A stretch of DNA of 41,315 nt, from assembly GCA_014730115.1 (NCBI GenBank), contig WJIU01000024.1:1-41315 (forward strand). The letters are read 5' to 3'. Numbering within the stretch: position 1 is the first letter of the stretch; every line of letters begins with the position of its first letter. The position numbers were made by a program, and so were the translations under genes. The notes beneath the pieces were generated by a model, which searched no databases, was not told the DNA's origin, and saw only the letters and a list, made by a program, of their open reading frames with translations. The DNA comes from Microcaldota archaeon (lineage in GTDB: Archaea > Micrarchaeota > Micrarchaeia > Anstonellales > Bilamarchaeaceae). This document shows positions 7,000-15,194 of this stretch, in pieces.

Positions 7000-8043
7000 A
7001 TGAAAATCAAAAACAGGGAGGCAGTAAAACCTCTGGGGTCCCATACAGCGGTCGGCCATCTCAATGAATTCGGAAAATGGAAAGAAATTGCTTATCTTAA
7101 GGACAATAACGGCATGCTTCCCCCTTTTATGATTGCGGTGGGCAGCAGGGCCAGGGTACTGAAAGTAGTTGAGGCACTTGAACTCAGGAAACCCAGGTTC
7201 ATAGACCGGGAAAGCTCCAAAAAGATGGGAGAGCACTGCTTTGGAAGGACCTCGGTACTGGTAGGGGTTGCGGAGCAGGATGATTTCCAGTTTCCGCTTG
7301 CTGTTTTTGAAACCCAGATGGGCTGCCCCGCAACCCAGATTGTCGCAAGGGAAATCATGTACTTCTCAAGAGACAACGGTTACGAAACCGAGGGGGGATA
7401 TGTAAAGAGCGACGGGCTTTACATAGTCAGGGCAGGCACCTGTGCCGGTGTGAACAGCCATGACAAAGCCGAGCACAGGATTGGCATAGGCGATATCCTG
7501 CTTGCCGGTGAAAGCTACGGCTCGGTTGGCGCACTGGTGCAGTCCGTGCTTGGAGAAATAAACTTCACCGGAGTTTCTATAGGAAAACGAGTAGACAAAA
7601 CAAGGAAGTTCCTTGAAGAGCACCGGAACCTGCGCCTCAGCCACGACCGCATGAACCTGAGCACCAGAAGCTCGTGCCGCCTGCTTCTGCACCTTCAGAA
7701 GGCAGCAGCACAGCTCGGGCTTGATTCGCTGACAGGAGCGAACTTCACCAAGGATTCCCTTTACGCAGAAATGGGAGAGGAAGGCTTTGCAATGCTCAGG
7801 GACAGGTATGGGGTGGTGAGCACAGAGATGGAGCAGCTGGCGCTGGATGTGCTTGCTGCAGAGTTCACTGCTGCAGGCATTCCTGCGCACAGCGGGCTGG
7901 TTTCTGCAGCAATAGGCGCAATACCCGGGAAATCCTTCCCGGAAACACCCGAGGAAAAGAAAGCGGCCTCTGATGCAGAGGAAAATGCGCTGAAGGTTGC
8001 GGCAGCTGCACTGGGAAGCGTTGCAAAATCAATGAACAGCTAG
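7000..8043 (+). CDS. Nucleoside phosphorylase, uridine-phosphorylase-like
   Basis: PNP/UDP phosphorylase-family enzyme that would split a nucleoside with phosphate into base and pentose 1-phosphate. Visible elements are GCPATQIVAREI near residue 106 (phosphate/substrate loop), YIVRAGTCAGV near 138 and VSTEMEQLAL near 268, matching the MExxAL ribose-binding glutamate motif. The total, 347 residues from ATG 7000, is longer than bacterial uridine phosphorylase, as often seen in archaeal forms. GTG 6973 and 6991 are alternatives; a TATA-like tttttaaatttt ending about 30 bases upstream favours the ATG. It converges on a PRTase-like gene with a CTAG stop overlap, suggesting base salvage. Base specificity is not readable. 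Confidence 0.8.
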   Translation: MKIKNREAVKPLGSHTAVGHLNEFGKWKEIAYLKDNNGMLPPFMIAVGSRARVLKVVEALELRKPRFIDRESSKKMGEHCFGRTSVLVGVAEQDDFQFPLAVFETQMGCPATQIVAREIMYFSRDNGYETEGGYVKSDGLYIVRAGTCAGVNSHDKAEHRIGIGDILLAGESYGSVGALVQSVLGEINFTGVSIGKRVDKTRKFLEEHRNLRLSHDRMNLSTRSSCRLLLHLQKAAAQLGLDSLTGANFTKDSLYAEMGEEGFAMLRDRYGVVSTEMEQLALDVLAAEFTAAGIPAHSGLVSAAIGAIPGKSFPETPEEKKAASDAEENALKVAAAALGSVAKSMNS

Positions 8044-8969
8044 AGTGTTTTTTCCAGGGATTGAAGCTTTTCATTTATCTCTTTCTGCATCCTTCTGATT
8101 TCTGACTTCCCTTTTTCGTCCAGTTCAGGGCCGTCCAGGATTTCTTCTGCAAACTCCAGGAATTCATTGTAGTGTTTTTTGGGGTTCTTGCACCGGGTGC
8201 CCCAGTCAAAGACTGCACACTTCATCTTTTTTCCAAGAGCGGGGCCATATCTCTCCAGGGTATGTTCCCTGGACTGTTCAGGCACCATTGATTTTTCACC
8301 AAGAAACCTCATGTCCGTGCCGTCTGGCATTAAATGGAACAGTTGCTCAGCCGCAAATAAGTACATTCTAAAATCAGGATTGGCCCGCTTCATCCGGTCC
8401 TCCAGGCTCTTAAGCAGTTTTGCACCGTCGGAAGAGCATGCAAGAGAGCAGATTACCAGCTTGTCTATCTTCCCCCTGATTTCCGATGATGCCCTTTCCA
8501 GCTCCCCCAGAGCTCTTACCATGGTCGCCCCGGTTGCTATGGTGTCCCCTATTATGACCGATGCATTTCTGGGAAGGGACTCAAAGTTCTCATAGGTGGA
8601 GACTGCCTTGAACTTCCCCTCGGTGCCTTCAACCCTCTGCCTTTTGATTCCCAGGAAGCACTGTGGAAGCGCAAGCCCGTGCCTTTCCCTGAACCCCCTT
8701 GCCATGAAGTAGTAAAGACCTCCGGCAAGGAGCACGAACTCCACCATATTGTCAATCCTGGTTCCTTTCAGTGCCTTTTCAGTTGCGGCATCAATGAAGA
8801 GGGGGCTGACCTTTTCCATTCTGGTCTGGAGCTCCACCCCTGCCACATGGGGGTTGTACAGGATGCTTCTGGAGGCATCCGATGAAAGCAGGTAGGTGTT
8901 TGACGGGAGGCCGCTTTCCTCCATACGGTAGACAGAATAATCCTCTTTGGAAATATCAGGAGATATCAT
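8040..8969 (-). CDS. Phosphoribosyltransferase-like protein
   Basis: About 309 residues. The motif ASVIIGDTIATGATMVRAL near residue 145 is the PRPP-binding loop of type I phosphoribosyltransferases, and RMEKVSPLFIDAATEKALKG is placed like the N-terminal part of uracil PRTases. A C-terminal extension of about 100 residues (DWGTRCKNPKKHYNEFLEF, then a charged helix) is not part of the common fold. ATG 8969 is preferred to TTG 8987 because a TATA-like attttatat lies about 25 bases upstream. Its stop overlaps that of the nucleoside phosphorylase through a shared CTAG. The pair may channel nucleoside to base to nucleotide, but this is inference. Confidence 0.7.
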   Translation of the reverse strand: MISPDISKEDYSVYRMEESGLPSNTYLLSSDASRSILYNPHVAGVELQTRMEKVSPLFIDAATEKALKGTRIDNMVEFVLLAGGLYYFMARGFRERHGLALPQCFLGIKRQRVEGTEGKFKAVSTYENFESLPRNASVIIGDTIATGATMVRALGELERASSEIRGKIDKLVICSLACSSDGAKLLKSLEDRMKRANPDFRMYLFAAEQLFHLMPDGTDMRFLGEKSMVPEQSREHTLERYGPALGKKMKCAVFDWGTRCKNPKKHYNEFLEFAEEILDGPELDEKGKSEIRRMQKEINEKLQSLEKTL

Positions 8970-8983
8970 GGTTTTGCAATTGT

Positions 8984-9328
8984 TCAAAGAAATATAAAAT
9001 TATTTAGGAGGAATCCAAAGGTAAAGGAAAATGCGTTGCAGGCCAGGCTGAGGAAAAATGCGGTGCGGAGGGAAATGCCGGGAAGCAGCTTTGCATAAAC
9101 TCCGGTCTCGGCAACCAGGGCAAACAGCTCGGATACGGCCAGCTGCAGTGAATAGCTGAGCCCCAGCAGAGGGAATGCAAACCACACCAGGGGGTGGGTA
9201 AGGGTGCTGGCCAATACCCCGTTGAACATTATTGTTTTTGGCTTGTACTTTTTATAAAGAAAAAGGTAGAGCAGGGCTGTCTCCAGGAAAATGGTAAGGA
9301 GATAAGCCTGGGGATAGCTCATTTCCAT
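8984..9328 (-). CDS. Small polytopic membrane protein, unknown
   Basis: 114 residues with about four hydrophobic helices (AYLLTIFLETALLYLFLY, ASTLTHPLVWFAFPLLG, LAVSELFALVAETG, FFLSLACNAFSFTFGFLL). An EP/THPLVW-type short motif after helix 2 recalls small archaeal integral membrane proteins of unknown role. Its start overlaps the end of the secreted protein gene upstream by 10 bases, so the two are probably co-translated and may act together at the membrane. Confidence 0.7.
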   Translation of the reverse strand: MEMSYPQAYLLTIFLETALLYLFLYKKYKPKTIMFNGVLASTLTHPLVWFAFPLLGLSYSLQLAVSELFALVAETGVYAKLLPGISLRTAFFLSLACNAFSFTFGFLLNNFIFL

Positions 9329-9801
9329 TTCAGGAACCCGAGAAGCAGCAACAGCAGGAATGCCACCGGACAGGGGCTGGCGATTTCGCCGTAAGAGATT
9401 GAGCCATCGCCGACATCCAGCTGGGCATCAACATCCCCCTGCCCGTAGGACAGGGTATTGCTGGAGCGGTAGTTCTGGTTCTCCTTTACCCTGTACTTGA
9501 AGTAGCCGCTGCTGTCCTGGAAACAGGGATTGAACTTGTAGAACCATTGGGCATTGGTGCACACTCCTCCGGAGCACGAGAAATTAACCTCTCTTTCCGC
9601 AAGGGGGCTGCCCTCCTGTCCGTCCGGCACCGGCTCGATGCAGTGGAAAACAAGCTCGATGTATCCGTCATAGGGCTCGTTGTCCTCAACCAAAGCTACT
9701 GTAATGTCAGGATTGTCAGGCGGGGGACCGACATCGCCCACCATGGCCGAAGCCAGGGAAGCCAGTATCAGCGCCATACCGAATAATACCAAGAATTTCA
9801 T
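9319..9801 (-). CDS. Secreted, C-terminally anchored protein, unknown
   Basis: A 160-residue protein with a signal peptide (FLVLFGMALILASLASA, cleavage expected before MVGDVGPPP). It has a beta-rich body with four or five cysteines (FHC, NFSCSGGVC, FNPC) and a C-terminal hydrophobic segment CPVAFLLLLLLGFLKWK that would anchor it facing outward. The tail looks like a sortase-type signal (hydrophobic stretch plus basic end) but no known tripeptide motif is evident. It overlaps the next membrane protein gene. Function unknown. Confidence 0.7.
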   Translation of the reverse strand: MKFLVLFGMALILASLASAMVGDVGPPPDNPDITVALVEDNEPYDGYIELVFHCIEPVPDGQEGSPLAEREVNFSCSGGVCTNAQWFYKFNPCFQDSSGYFKYRVKENQNYRSSNTLSYGQGDVDAQLDVGDGSISYGEIASPCPVAFLLLLLLGFLKWK

Positions 9802-9835
9802 GAATCCCTAACTGAAGGAAAAAATAAAAACACCC

Positions 9836-11029
9836 CTATTTAGTGCCGGTCCGGAAAAAGGATGCGATTTTTGACAGCAGCCCCCCTTCCCCTTTATTGG
9901 TGGTCTTCCGGGTTGAATGCAAAAGCTCAAGCAGGGCTTCGGTGTTTCTCAGCTCTTCTTCCATCCCTGCTTTTGAGTATTCCGAGAGCTCTTTTCTTTT
10001 CTGCTCCAGCCTTTTGTGCTTCTCATATTCTTTCTTGCAGGAATCCTTTTCCTCTCTGAGTGCATTTATGTTTTCAACGGCCTTTTTGGCGCCTTCCACA
10101 TTCCCTGCAAAAAAGTCAAGCACCTGTTCATCGTCATCCCGGACTGCCAGAAAGCCGGTGCGTTTGGAGTCACGCAGTTCCTCGAAAAGCACCCTGTTTT
10201 TCAGAATCACTTTTTTGAACCGGGATGTCTCCGGGCAGATGTGGGAAAGCTTTTTCTCGCTGAACCCGAACAGCCCGCAGAGCTGGTCTGCCCTGTACCC
10301 GCCCAGTTCAGGGTAGTCGGAAAAGAACTTCCTTATTTCTGAAAGTTCCTCCCTGGCGGGAAGCCCCGGCCAGTGATTGTGCAGCAGGCCCCTGTTTTCA
10401 CCGCCGAGAAGCTCTGCCACCGGCTTCCGGGTCAGGCTGTCCAGATACCTTTGTCTTGCCTTTTCAAGCTGCTCCAGGTTCTCCAGAAACTCCCGGTATT
10501 TCTGAACCTTCCCGGGGTCGGCCTTTTCCTTTTCCAGGTTTTCAAGTTCCTTCAGCAGGTTCTCAATCTTGTGCTGCTCCTTCCTGAGCAGTCTGTCTTT
10601 TCTTTCCATTTCCTCCCGGGACTCTGTGTAAGCCTTGTTCAGCCGGGCAATCTCCTGCAAAGGGCTGAACTCCTGCTTTGCAAGATGCATCTTGTTGCCT
10701 TCAATGTGATGCACTATTGAGATGAATTTCTTGCCATTTTCCTGTGAGATGTTTCCGTTCTCAAACTCCCGGGCAACTTCTCCCCCGAAATGCTCCAGCT
10801 TCTTGGAAAGCCGCATGCCTTTCTTTGCCATCTTTATTTTGGTGCTTACATCCGGGTTCCAGAGGCTCTGCTCCCTTTCCTGGGTTGACTCAATTTCCTC
10901 AATCAGCCCCTCCAGAATGTCCGACAGGCGTGAAATCGCGGAGCATTCCTTTGCCCCCAGCTCCTTTATCTGTTTTTCCCGGCGGTCATGTGATTTTTTG
11001 AATTCAAGTACCTCGTTCCTTCCAATCAT
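9836..11029 (-). CDS. Large coiled-coil protein, unknown
   Basis: 397 residues, highly charged, with long heptad-like helices at about 1-60, 130-195 (KDRLLRKEQHKIENLLKEL and LENLEQLEKARQRYL) and 320-385. A central segment (about 205-300: GLPAREELSEIRKFFSDYP, LGGYRADQLCGLFGFSEKKLSHICPE) looks globular, possibly a small helical domain. No signal peptide or membrane segment, so cytoplasmic. No enzymatic motif seen. It is likely a structural or scaffold protein. ATG 11029 follows a GAGGAT SD. Confidence 0.7.
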   Translation of the reverse strand: MIGRNEVLEFKKSHDRREKQIKELGAKECSAISRLSDILEGLIEEIESTQEREQSLWNPDVSTKIKMAKKGMRLSKKLEHFGGEVAREFENGNISQENGKKFISIVHHIEGNKMHLAKQEFSPLQEIARLNKAYTESREEMERKDRLLRKEQHKIENLLKELENLEKEKADPGKVQKYREFLENLEQLEKARQRYLDSLTRKPVAELLGGENRGLLHNHWPGLPAREELSEIRKFFSDYPELGGYRADQLCGLFGFSEKKLSHICPETSRFKKVILKNRVLFEELRDSKRTGFLAVRDDDEQVLDFFAGNVEGAKKAVENINALREEKDSCKKEYEKHKRLEQKRKELSEYSKAGMEEELRNTEALLELLHSTRKTTNKGEGGLLSKIASFFRTGTK

Positions 11030-11105
11030 CAGAATCCTCTTACAGTCATTTTGCGGAAAGGTTGACTTAATATTTTTCCCTTAATACTGGGAGTTTGGAA
11101 AAAAC

Positions 11106-11127
11106 CTATAAATTACTTTAAATACTT
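11106..11127 (+). promoter_or_regulatory. TATA-like region upstream of the uS2 leader/possible ncRNA
   Basis: Two overlapping candidates, cctataaatt (11106-11115) and ctttaaatac (11117-11126), would start transcription near 11135-11150. That is about 270 bases ahead of the uS2 start, where base composition shifts from AT-rich to GC-rich. Confidence 0.45.
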
Positions 11128-11149
11128 ATCCATAATGATATTTAACTTG

Positions 11150-11381
11150 AAATACAGAGTCACAGGGAAGCTGGCTGTGGTAGCTGGTTCGACTGAACAC
11201 ATGAACCCCGTGTGTGGATGGTTTTGTGTTTTTGAGGGGGCCGTGAGGTAACCTGGTATCCTGCGTCCTTGGGGTGGACGTTATCTGAGAAGACTTCTTA
11301 GGAGAATATCCTGGAGTTTCAGAAATTCAACTCTCCAGCTACAAACACCTGCGGCTGGGGGGAACCAATCTCGGCGGCCCC
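11150..11381 (+). ncRNA. Possible structured non-coding RNA or long uS2 leader
   Basis: This 230-base stretch has no open frame of note but is GC-rich and full of complementary segments. They are CACAG/CTGTG (11162-11180), GTTC/GAAC (11188-11199), CACA/TGTG (about 11199-11215), CGTCC/GGACG around 11275, CTGGA/TCCAG bracketing about 11311-11339, and a long-range GGGGCCG (about 11238)/CGGCCCC (about 11375) pair. I compared it by eye with SRP RNA and RNase P RNA and found none of their conserved cores, so it is not assigned. It could equally be the 5' UTR of uS2. Confidence 0.4.
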
Positions 11382-11382
11382 A

Positions 11383-11401
11383 TTTGGTCTTTTTGACCAA
11401 A
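11383..11401 (+). promoter_or_regulatory. Hairpin directly before the uS2 Shine-Dalgarno
   Basis: TTTGGTC (11383-11389), loop TTTTT and GACCAAA (11395-11401) form a perfect 7-bp stem. It ends five bases before the AGGAGGT ribosome binding site (11406-11412) of uS2. It could control translation initiation or be the 3' end of the RNA upstream. Confidence 0.55.
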
Positions 11402-11419
11402 ATCCAGGAGGTAGATGAA

Positions 11420-12241
11420 ATGGCTGAAAAAACAGAAGAAACCGAAGAAAAGAGTGGAATGCCTGTAAAGCAGGAAGTTTTTCTAGAAGCTGGTGCGCAT
11501 ATCGGCACCAAGATAAGAACCAATGACATGAGAAACTTTATTTTCAAACGGCGTGACGACGGCCTGTTTATTCTTGACCTCAGGCAGAGCGCCGAGCGGC
11601 TTCTCAACGCTGCAAAGCTTATCTCAAAATATGAACCGGGGGAGGTCTACATAGTGGCATCCCGTATTTATTCCGGAAACCCTGCAACCAGGTTTGCAAA
11701 AATTACCGGAGTGAATGTCATAAGGGGCAGGTTTACTCCGGGCACAATGACAAACATGAGCTACAAGGGATTTGCCGAGCCCAAGCTGCTGTTGGTATGT
11801 GACCCGAAGGGAGAAAAAGAAGCTCTGCTGGAAAGCTCAAAAACCGGGGTCCCTGTAATCGGCTTCTGTGATTCCGACAATGAAACCAAGTTCATTGACC
11901 TTATTGTCCCCATCAACAACAAGGGAAAGCGGTCTCTTGCACTCGCCTTTTACATACTGGCCAGGGAGATTATGATGATTAAGGGAGACATCAAGTCCTA
12001 CGATGAATTCCCCTATCAGGTACAATACTTTGAGCAGATGATAGAAGAAGAGGAAGAGAAGCCAAAGGAAGAAGAGGCCAAGGCTGAAGAGAAGCCTGAG
12101 GAAAAACCCAAGAAAGAGGCAGAGAAAGCCGGCAAGGAGGAAAAGGAAGCTCCAAAGCCAAAGGAAGAAGAGGCCAAGGCTGAGAAAAAAGAGGAAAAGG
12201 CCGGGGCAGAGAAAGAAGAAAAGCCTGAAAAGAAAGACTAA
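11420..12241 (+). CDS. rps2: Small-subunit ribosomal protein uS2 with acidic/basic C-terminal tail
   Basis: uS2 core from about residue 16: FLEAGAHIGTK, FILDLRQSAERLLNAAKLI, PGTMTNMSYKGFAEPKLLLVCDP and the C-terminal core helix LALAFYILAREIMMIKG. After residue 205 comes a 65-residue run of Glu, Lys, Pro and Ala repeats (KEEEAKAEEKPEEKP type), longer than usual and probably disordered. ATG 11420 follows AGGAGGT by 7 bases; the ORF-track start at 11384 lies inside the leader hairpin. uS2 is separated here from the eL18 operon that it often follows in archaea. Confidence 0.95.
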   Translation: MAEKTEETEEKSGMPVKQEVFLEAGAHIGTKIRTNDMRNFIFKRRDDGLFILDLRQSAERLLNAAKLISKYEPGEVYIVASRIYSGNPATRFAKITGVNVIRGRFTPGTMTNMSYKGFAEPKLLLVCDPKGEKEALLESSKTGVPVIGFCDSDNETKFIDLIVPINNKGKRSLALAFYILAREIMMIKGDIKSYDEFPYQVQYFEQMIEEEEEKPKEEEAKAEEKPEEKPKKEAEKAGKEEKEAPKPKEEEAKAEKKEEKAGAEKEEKPEKKD

Positions 12242-12244
12242 TCC

Positions 12245-13477
12245 TTATTCACTTTTACTTTTATTTGCCTCATAGGCAATCCGGCACGCTTCTTCGGCAT
12301 AGGATACATCGATATAGTCGCAGATAGAAACGTCGTCATGAATCTTGGCTGATTCAGTGTAGCACTTGTTTCTCCAGTTAAAGTTGGTTATGTCCTCGCA
12401 CTTGGTCCAGTTGATGGGGTTGTCCCAGTAGAGTATCACCCCTTCGTAGCATGTGGACCTCTTGGGCAGGGACTGTATCACCATGCAGGCAGAGGGATCT
12501 CCGTATTTCTTAGCAAAGTCAAATGCGCAGGCAAAGCGGCTGGTGGTTGCAAGCTCATGAATCGCCTCACACCCGCTGATGTTGCCGCTGAGCAGGGAGA
12601 AGTTTGTATAGCAGTCCCACAGGGTATCCAGGGAAAAGCCGTCCTCACCGCATATTGACAGGTCGTTCTCCTTTGCAGCAAAGTAGGAATAGCATTCAAT
12701 TGCATAGACCGTGTTGGGGGTTATCTCATTGCAATGGTAGTAGTTATCACTATAGACTGAATACAGCTGGTAGCAGTAGTCCTGCTGGCTCACCGTGTCA
12801 AGCACATAGCACTTGTCGTTTCTGGTTATCGAAGAAATGCACGCCTGGACAACGACAGGATTCTGGATAAGGCTGCATGCTTCTGAATCCCCCTTGGCGA
12901 TGCTGTAGTTCAGCAGGCACTTTGTATCGGAATCGCATTCCGACGGGTCATCGTATTCAAGGGCATAGCAGAGCTCCTTGTCTTCGGCATTAAGGCAGGG
13001 GTCCATTTCCAGCCTGCATTCCTCCCTGGTCTCATTGAGATAGTCGCAGATGGACAAATCACTGAATTCAACTGCAAAGTCGGTCACGCATTCGTGCCTC
13101 CTGCTTTCATTTTCCAGGGCAAGGCAGGCTTCCAGGGATACGTCCGAAAGCTGACCATAGCATTCCTGCTCCAGGGTCCCATTCTCTATCATTGCGCATG
13201 CGGTATGGTTTATATCATCCATAGCAATGTTGTAGTAGCATTCATCCCCGCATTCCGTGGTGGCATTCTCCTGCCCCTCAGGTTCGGTTTCATTTGGGTA
13301 AGTGGGGACCGCAGTCTCATTGGGCAATACGGACTCGGGCGGGGGCTCCTCCGGTTTCTGGGAAACCAGGAATACAAGTGCAGCCCCCAAGAGCACAATG
13401 AGCAAAACCAGCACCCCGATAAGGATTACCGGCGTTTTGTCGTCTTTCTTGAAACTGTAACCGCTGTCATCTGCCAT
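12245..13477 (-). CDS. Single-pass membrane protein with Cys-rich extracellular repeats
   Basis: 410 residues from ATG 13477 (a TATA-like tttataaat lies about 25 bases upstream; the longer ORF start is promoter DNA). A short cytoplasmic N-terminus is followed by a membrane helix at about 20-42 (VILIGVLVLLIVLLGAALVFLV), a Pro/Glu linker and roughly 340 residues with about 35 cysteines. The cysteines recur in units of about 30 residues of the form C-x2-I...R/E-x2-C-Y...A...D-x-S-I/A-C (for example DPSACMVIQSLPKRSTC and DVSICDYI). It probably forms a disulfide-linked helical-hairpin solenoid outside the cell. Asn-x-Ser/Thr sites are frequent. Function unknown. Confidence 0.75.
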   Translation of the reverse strand: MADDSGYSFKKDDKTPVILIGVLVLLIVLLGAALVFLVSQKPEEPPPESVLPNETAVPTYPNETEPEGQENATTECGDECYYNIAMDDINHTACAMIENGTLEQECYGQLSDVSLEACLALENESRRHECVTDFAVEFSDLSICDYLNETREECRLEMDPCLNAEDKELCYALEYDDPSECDSDTKCLLNYSIAKGDSEACSLIQNPVVVQACISSITRNDKCYVLDTVSQQDYCYQLYSVYSDNYYHCNEITPNTVYAIECYSYFAAKENDLSICGEDGFSLDTLWDCYTNFSLLSGNISGCEAIHELATTSRFACAFDFAKKYGDPSACMVIQSLPKRSTCYEGVILYWDNPINWTKCEDITNFNWRNKCYTESAKIHDDVSICDYIDVSYAEEACRIAYEANKSKSE

Positions 13478-13597
13478 GCGTGATAAAAGGACGACAAAAT
13501 TTATAAACTCAGTTTGAACAGAATCGCAGAAAGGGAATTTTTGTGATAACAAAACTCAGGCGAAAAATTTCAGTTATAAAAAGATTTGGCGTATAAG

Positions 13598-13672
13598 GTA
13601 TCCTGCTCCTTTGGAGCAAAAGAGTGGGAGGATGGAGCCGTTATGGTGTACCATCTCTCATTTTCTCCTTCT
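13598..13672 (+). ncRNA. Candidate small structured RNA
   Basis: A TATA-like ttataaaa (13574-13581) is followed after about 20 bases by nested stems. ATCCT (13600-13604) pairs with AGGAT (13629-13633) around an inner GCTCC-TTT-GGAGC hairpin (13605-13617). A second hairpin ATGGT-GT-ACCAT (13643-13654) follows, then a T/C-rich run (from 13655) that could end transcription. No open frame fits. It lies in the 200-base gap between the converging ends of the Cys-rich gene promoter and asparagine synthetase. Confidence 0.4.
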
Positions 13673-13682
13673 CCTTTCACCG

Positions 13683-14600
13683 TCAGACTAAGACCTTCTC
13701 TCCGGGAACCCTTGGAAACATGCAGACGTCCCGGATTGACCTTCTTCCGGTGAGGTACCTCACTATCCTTTCCAGGCCAAACCCGCCGCCCGCGGTGGGC
13801 CGGAGCATTCCCTTTCTTGCTATTTCCAGGTAGGCCCGGTAGGGCGAGGGGTCGGTCTTCCGCTCCTTCATCTTCCTGGTGATTACACCATAGTCGGTTT
13901 CCCTCTCCGCCCCGGAAAGCGCCTCCCCGAATCCGCCGGGATAGACCAGGTCGTAGTTTACATGCCCTCCGGTCTTAGGGTCCTCCCTATCGTAGAATTC
14001 CCGGTAATGGTCCATGACCCAGAACGGCTGGGACTCCCTGAGGGAAGCCTCATGCTCCCAGTCTTTTCCTAGGCGTTCCTCCAGCTCCGGCCTATGGTAG
14101 AGCCTGAATGGAGGCTTTGCAGGCTTCAGCTCCCTCCCCAGCCTTTCCAGGGAATCGGCGCAGGAGCTGAGCACAAAGCCCTCCATGTGGGAGTACAGCC
14201 GCTCCATGAACCCCATGAAGTCCTTGTGTGAGGCATCTTTCAATTCAATGTCTACCTGGCTGAACTCTATGAGGTGCCGGCCGCTGGAGCCGGTTTCCCC
14301 TAGCTCCAGCCGGATGTTCGGGGACACTATGTAGATGCCTTTCAAATCATCCCTCATCAGGGAAAGCTGCTTGTGGAGTATCATGCTCTTGGTGAGCTCC
14401 AGCCTCTGCCCCTCATATTCAAGGGAACTGTCATGGACCGGGTGGGCCAGAGGGTCGGTAAATGGTGAAAGCATGACCGGCATCACCTGCACTGTCCCGC
14501 TGCCCCACATGAAGTCATGAATGGATTTTAGCACCGCGCTCTGAACTGAAAGTATGTCCTTCATCTCCGGCCTTTTCAGATGCTCTATTGTGGCTTTCAT
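13683..14600 (-). CDS. asnA: Archaeal asparagine synthetase A related to AsnRS (AS-AR)
   Basis: 305 residues forming only the class II aminoacyl-tRNA synthetase catalytic core with no anticodon-binding domain. Visible: LELTKSMILHKQ after residue 85, an ISPN/FSQVDIEL motif-2 region near 130, and motif 3 GGGFGLERIVRYLTG near 272 followed by VCMFPR. This architecture matches the archaeal AS-AR family (described in Pyrococcus abyssi), which makes asparagine from aspartate, ATP and ammonia. AAGGTGA lies before ATG 14600 and a TATA-like atatatata about 30 bases upstream. AsnRS itself lies 3 kb away. An amino-acid activating paralogue of another type is the alternative. Confidence 0.82.
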   Translation of the reverse strand: MKATIEHLKRPEMKDILSVQSAVLKSIHDFMWGSGTVQVMPVMLSPFTDPLAHPVHDSSLEYEGQRLELTKSMILHKQLSLMRDDLKGIYIVSPNIRLELGETGSSGRHLIEFSQVDIELKDASHKDFMGFMERLYSHMEGFVLSSCADSLERLGRELKPAKPPFRLYHRPELEERLGKDWEHEASLRESQPFWVMDHYREFYDREDPKTGGHVNYDLVYPGGFGEALSGAERETDYGVITRKMKERKTDPSPYRAYLEIARKGMLRPTAGGGFGLERIVRYLTGRRSIRDVCMFPRVPGEKVLV

Positions 14601-14697
14601 AATTTCACCTTATAACAGCGGCAGGGCCCGTATATATATTTTGTCCTGAAAATTCTGAATAAATAATTAAGAAATTGACAAGTTTATAAAATATTTG

Positions 14698-14709
14698 GAA
14701 CAAATGTTC
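14698..14709 (+). promoter_or_regulatory. Inverted repeat at the start site of the fourth Lrp gene
   Basis: GAACA (14698-14702), AA and TGTTC (14705-14709) form a 12-bp dyad just after the TATA-like tttataaaat (14683-14692) and five bases before the ATG. It overlaps the expected start of a leaderless mRNA, a repressor position, so Lrp autoregulation is possible. Confidence 0.45.
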
Positions 14710-14713
14710 TCAC

Positions 14714-15160
14714 ATGGAACAGAAAATCGACGAAAAAGACCTGGCAGTACTTGATGTTCTGAAAAAGCACGGGGAATACACCGTGAGGCAGATATCAAAG
14801 AGGACAGCCCTGGCGCCGACGACGGTGCACAGCAGGCTAAAAAAGCTGAAAAAGGCAGGGATAATCAAGAAATACACAATAGAAGTGGATGAAAAGAAGC
14901 TGGGGAAAAAATTAGGGGCTTATATCCTAATCAACGCCGACCTCAAGCTCCTCAAGGAGAAACACAAAACCCAATATACGCTTTCGGAAGAGATAGGAAA
15001 ACTCAGTGGGGTTCTCGGGGTGGACATCCTGGTCGGGGAGACTGACCTTATAGCACATGTCAGGGTAAAGGACATCGATGAGCTTGACAGCGTGCTTCTT
15101 GGAAAAATCCAGCTGCTCGATGGGGTGGCAAGCACGAAAACGATGATTATCATCCACTGA
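14714..15160 (+). CDS. Lrp/AsnC-family transcriptional regulator, divergent from the other three
   Basis: 148 residues, HTH at about 5-55 (LAPTTVHSRLKKLKKAGII) and a RAM domain (AYILINADLKLL, DILVGETDLIAHVRV). Its recognition helix (APTTVHSRLKKL) differs from the HPNTLLQR helix of the other Lrp proteins here and it lacks the YK...NP tail, so it is a separate subfamily. It is transcribed away from asparagine synthetase, which it might regulate, from a leaderless promoter with a dyad at the start site. Confidence 0.9.
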   Translation: MEQKIDEKDLAVLDVLKKHGEYTVRQISKRTALAPTTVHSRLKKLKKAGIIKKYTIEVDEKKLGKKLGAYILINADLKLLKEKHKTQYTLSEEIGKLSGVLGVDILVGETDLIAHVRVKDIDELDSVLLGKIQLLDGVASTKTMIIIH

Positions 15161-15194
15161 CGGGGCGTTCGGTAGCTTCAGGGCAGCGGAAAAA

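Noticed and set aside
11176-11200. tRNA-like segment with a GGTTCGACT T-loop-like string
   Set aside because: No matching acceptor, D-arm or anticodon stem could be placed on either side, so the match to a T-loop is by chance.
11150-11401. SRP RNA or RNase P RNA
   Set aside because: The helix 8 core of SRP RNA and the GAGGAAAGTCC-type core of RNase P RNA were sought by eye and not found.
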